This document shows positions 61,563-64,000 of a stretch of 64,000 bases of DNA, one piece after another. This DNA comes from Dillenia suffruticosa. Taxonomy: Eukaryota; Streptophyta; Magnoliopsida; Dilleniales; Dilleniaceae. The notes under the pieces are model-generated. The model saw only the letters and a program-made list of their open reading frames with translations. It had not been told where the DNA came from and made no database searches. The position numbers and the translations under genes are program-made. The stretch is taken from NCBI GenBank assembly GCA_033439265.1, contig JAVTVX010000002.1, positions 7,476,174 through 7,540,173 on the forward strand, in the 5' to 3' direction. Each line of letters opens with the position of its first letter. Within the stretch, counting starts at the first letter, position 1.

Positions 61563-64000
61563 TGTAATACCCAATTAAAAAAAAAAAGGGAAAAAAAAAT
61601 TGGGCTTAAAGCCCTAATTTTCTCCCCTCTCTCCCTCTCTCCCTCTCTCTCTTTCCCCCTCTTTTCTCTCTCTCTCTCTCCCTCTCCCTCTCTCCTTTTC
61701 TTCTCTCTTCTCCCAATCCCACGCTGCCGTGCCTCTCTCCCCTCCCGCTGCCGCCGCCAGCACCACCGGTCACCACCATCGCCACCGTACCCAGCCGCCG
61801 CAGCTCCTCCCTCCCGCGAGTGAGTCGCTGCAGCTCCTCTCTGCACGAGCGCCACTGCGCTCTCCTTCGCGCAACAGCGCGCGAGCTAGCGCGAGCCCAG
61901 AGCGAGCCAGCGCGAGCCCAGCGCGAGCAGCGCGCGAGCCCCGCGCGACTAGTGCGAGAGCCCAGCGCGAGCAGCGCGCGACCCCCAGCGCGCCTCAGCA
62001 CGCCCTAGCACGAGCCAGCGTGCACTCCACCGTGCGATCCACTGCTCCAGCACGCCCCAGCACGAGCGCGAGCGCTCCAGCGTGCGATCCGGCTTGCCAG
62101 GCCCACCAGGCCCGCCAGCCCATCAGCCCGCGGCCCACGGCCCGCGACTGCCCGTCACAGTCCGTGAGCCTCTGCGAAGGTAAATGACTCAAAGTTTCGA
62201 TTTTCGCACTTGGGTTTTGAAATTTTTTAGTAATTGGACTTAAATTGTTCGCAATTGTTTCAAATTTGGAGACATTCAGGTTTTAGACCAAACCAATGGG
62301 CGAACGAAAGCTAAATTCGAGATCCGAGAAACCCTAGGTGAGAGAAATGAAATCTCTTCAACTTTTGGATAAACTTTATCAAATTAGGTAGTATTAGTTG
62401 GTTTTTAAATTCGAATTAAGATTGATTTTGATTTTGTTATTTATTTATAAATAGAATGAAATTGATGACATTGAAATATGTTTATAAATTGAGGAATTTA
62501 GGGTTTGTACGAATTTAAGGAAAATGATAAATCCTGACAATAGTCGAAATCTGATGAAAATCGTGATGATTGAGTAGGTTGGCTATTTTGGTGATTCGAT
62601 TGAAGGGAGCATTGCTTTACGTATTGTGGTTTTATTGGGGAGTGCGCTATCCTCCCCAAAATCGGTGAGTGAGATTTATTTCAATACTTTTGTTTAATAT
62701 GTAAACCCTGGTTTACAACATTTTGGTAATGAGCATGATTTGTCGTATATTTGAAATGTTTTGACTGGTTTTAAAATTGATTTTTGTGAATCGATGGAGT
62801 GTCCAAAAACTGTGTTGAATTATGAAATTATGCATCCATGTGGTTGAAATGTATAATGTGCCATTTTATACTCTGTTGCATTGGTTTATGAACCTGACTT
62901 TGGCACATTTTGATATGATATTGATTTTGGCCTTGAGGGCTTTGATATGTATTGTTCCGTAGCTACGAAGGACACCGTGAGAGACGCTTTGGTGGCATCC
63001 GGATATGCCTAGGCCTGGGGTATCCCACGAGTTGTCGTGATTTGATTATCGACACGGTACTAGCCAGGTTGAATCCGAAAGGGGGAGGATTTGGATTTGG
63101 ATTGGATATCCTCTCCAAGTCTAGCACCTGGACGAGGTTCGTCGCTAACGCCGGGGTAGAGAGCACTTTAAAGAAATTTGCATATAATACCCCTGGTGCG
63201 CCTGTCATGGGTCGCGGTAGACCTCTGTCGGGACATTTTCGGCTGGCAGCTCTATGATTTTAAATGATGGTACTTTGGATGCATATTTGACTTCAAAATG
63301 TGTGAAATGATATATTGTTGAAATGAAAAGCATGATGATTTGAAATATGATTTATATACTTATGTTTTGACACTCCAGTTTTACACTCCATATTTGATGA
63401 TTGTAATGACCCACTCACTCACTGAGTATTCTTTCTCGAGTACTCACCCCTCATTTCCTTTTTGTTTCAGAGATAGTATTTGATAAGGAGTGTCGCTTTT
63501 AGGACGCTCAGTATCTTTGGGAGATCAGGCTTGGACTTGAGGAGTCATCGTGTATTTCCGCTGCAAATTTGTATTGGTGATGTATATGTATTTTAAGGTT
63601 TATAGATGACCATTTTTATAATTCTGGGATGACTGTATAAATATGGACATTTAAATTGTGAAACTCTCATATCACTGCATGACATTGCATTGAGGCATTT
63701 CTTTTTCATTGCGTCTGTATTTGGGAATGTGTCATGTCTTAGAAGTGTCCTCTAGGATCGCTCGGTGCCTCCTCTAAATCACAGGAGGGGCGACTGGCGG
63801 CTGTCCATGCCTCTGATGGGGGCATGGCAGTAGAGGTCTGTGGTTAGGACCGTGGAGAATTATTTGTTAGCCTTGCGTTGCCCTGGATTGTGCAGTATAG
63901 ATGATCTGGTTTGTTGATGAGGATAATTTATGCATTTTGAGGCCGGGATGGCCCCTTTTGGACAGGTAACAGGTTTATTTTAATATGGGAGACCTCCGAT
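61563..64000 (+). repeat. Third element-A-type LTR, cut by the window end
   Basis: It starts TGTAATACCCAATT and follows the element-A LTR to the window end; about 85 bases of the LTR would remain outside. It is more diverged from both A LTRs than they are from each other, and carries about 75 extra bases at 62400-62480. It could be a solo LTR or the 5' LTR of another element. The five bases before it are ATTAC. Confidence 0.88.

Overview
This window is nuclear DNA of a flowering plant, most likely a eudicot. The evidence is multi-exon genes with GT-AG introns, angiosperm protein families (a HUA1-like CCCH protein, a PM41/SMP1-type seed maturation protein, a DUF212 protein), Del/Tekay-type Ty3/gypsy and Ty1/copia elements, a CACTA-type DNA transposon, a LINE remnant, AT-rich intergenic DNA and many CT/GA microsatellites. 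It is a gene-poor, transposon-swollen interval with three recognisable host genes, all on the + strand.

Layout. 1-4771: 3' end of a DUF212 gene (exons 3184-3250 and 4349-4771); upstream exons were not found. 4833-~11770: a decayed Ty1/copia element just beyond that gene's stop codon. 13414-19684: a CACTA-like element with 3-bp AGT target duplications, large arrays of short hairpin repeats, no complete transposase and a possible captured gene fragment. 21382-21633: a small single-exon seed-maturation gene with ABRE and RY motifs upstream. 24125-44606: two nested ~10.2-kb gypsy elements. Element A (24293-34539, TSD CTCTC) sits inside the CT tract of the 5' LTR of element B (24125-24292 plus 34545-44606, TSD TGAGT/TAAGT). 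45098-45900: a broken LINE. 46938-57097: a complete 12-exon gene for a 517-residue protein with six CCCH zinc fingers (HUA1-like). 57380-59280: repeat-like DNA. ~59280-61562: a copia fragment on the minus strand, cut by a third copy of the element-A LTR (61563 to the window end).

The host genes do not form an operon or pathway. A DUF212 gene and a HUA1 gene on one strand recall the Arabidopsis neighbours At3g12685 and At3g12680, as far as memory serves. If so, about 42 kb of transposons and one seed gene now separate them. The most notable observations are a precise 133-bp intron-like insertion between gag and protease of element B, a copy of the 3' polypurine-tract motif inside the 5' leader of both gypsy elements, and the two-tier hairpin arrays of the CACTA element.
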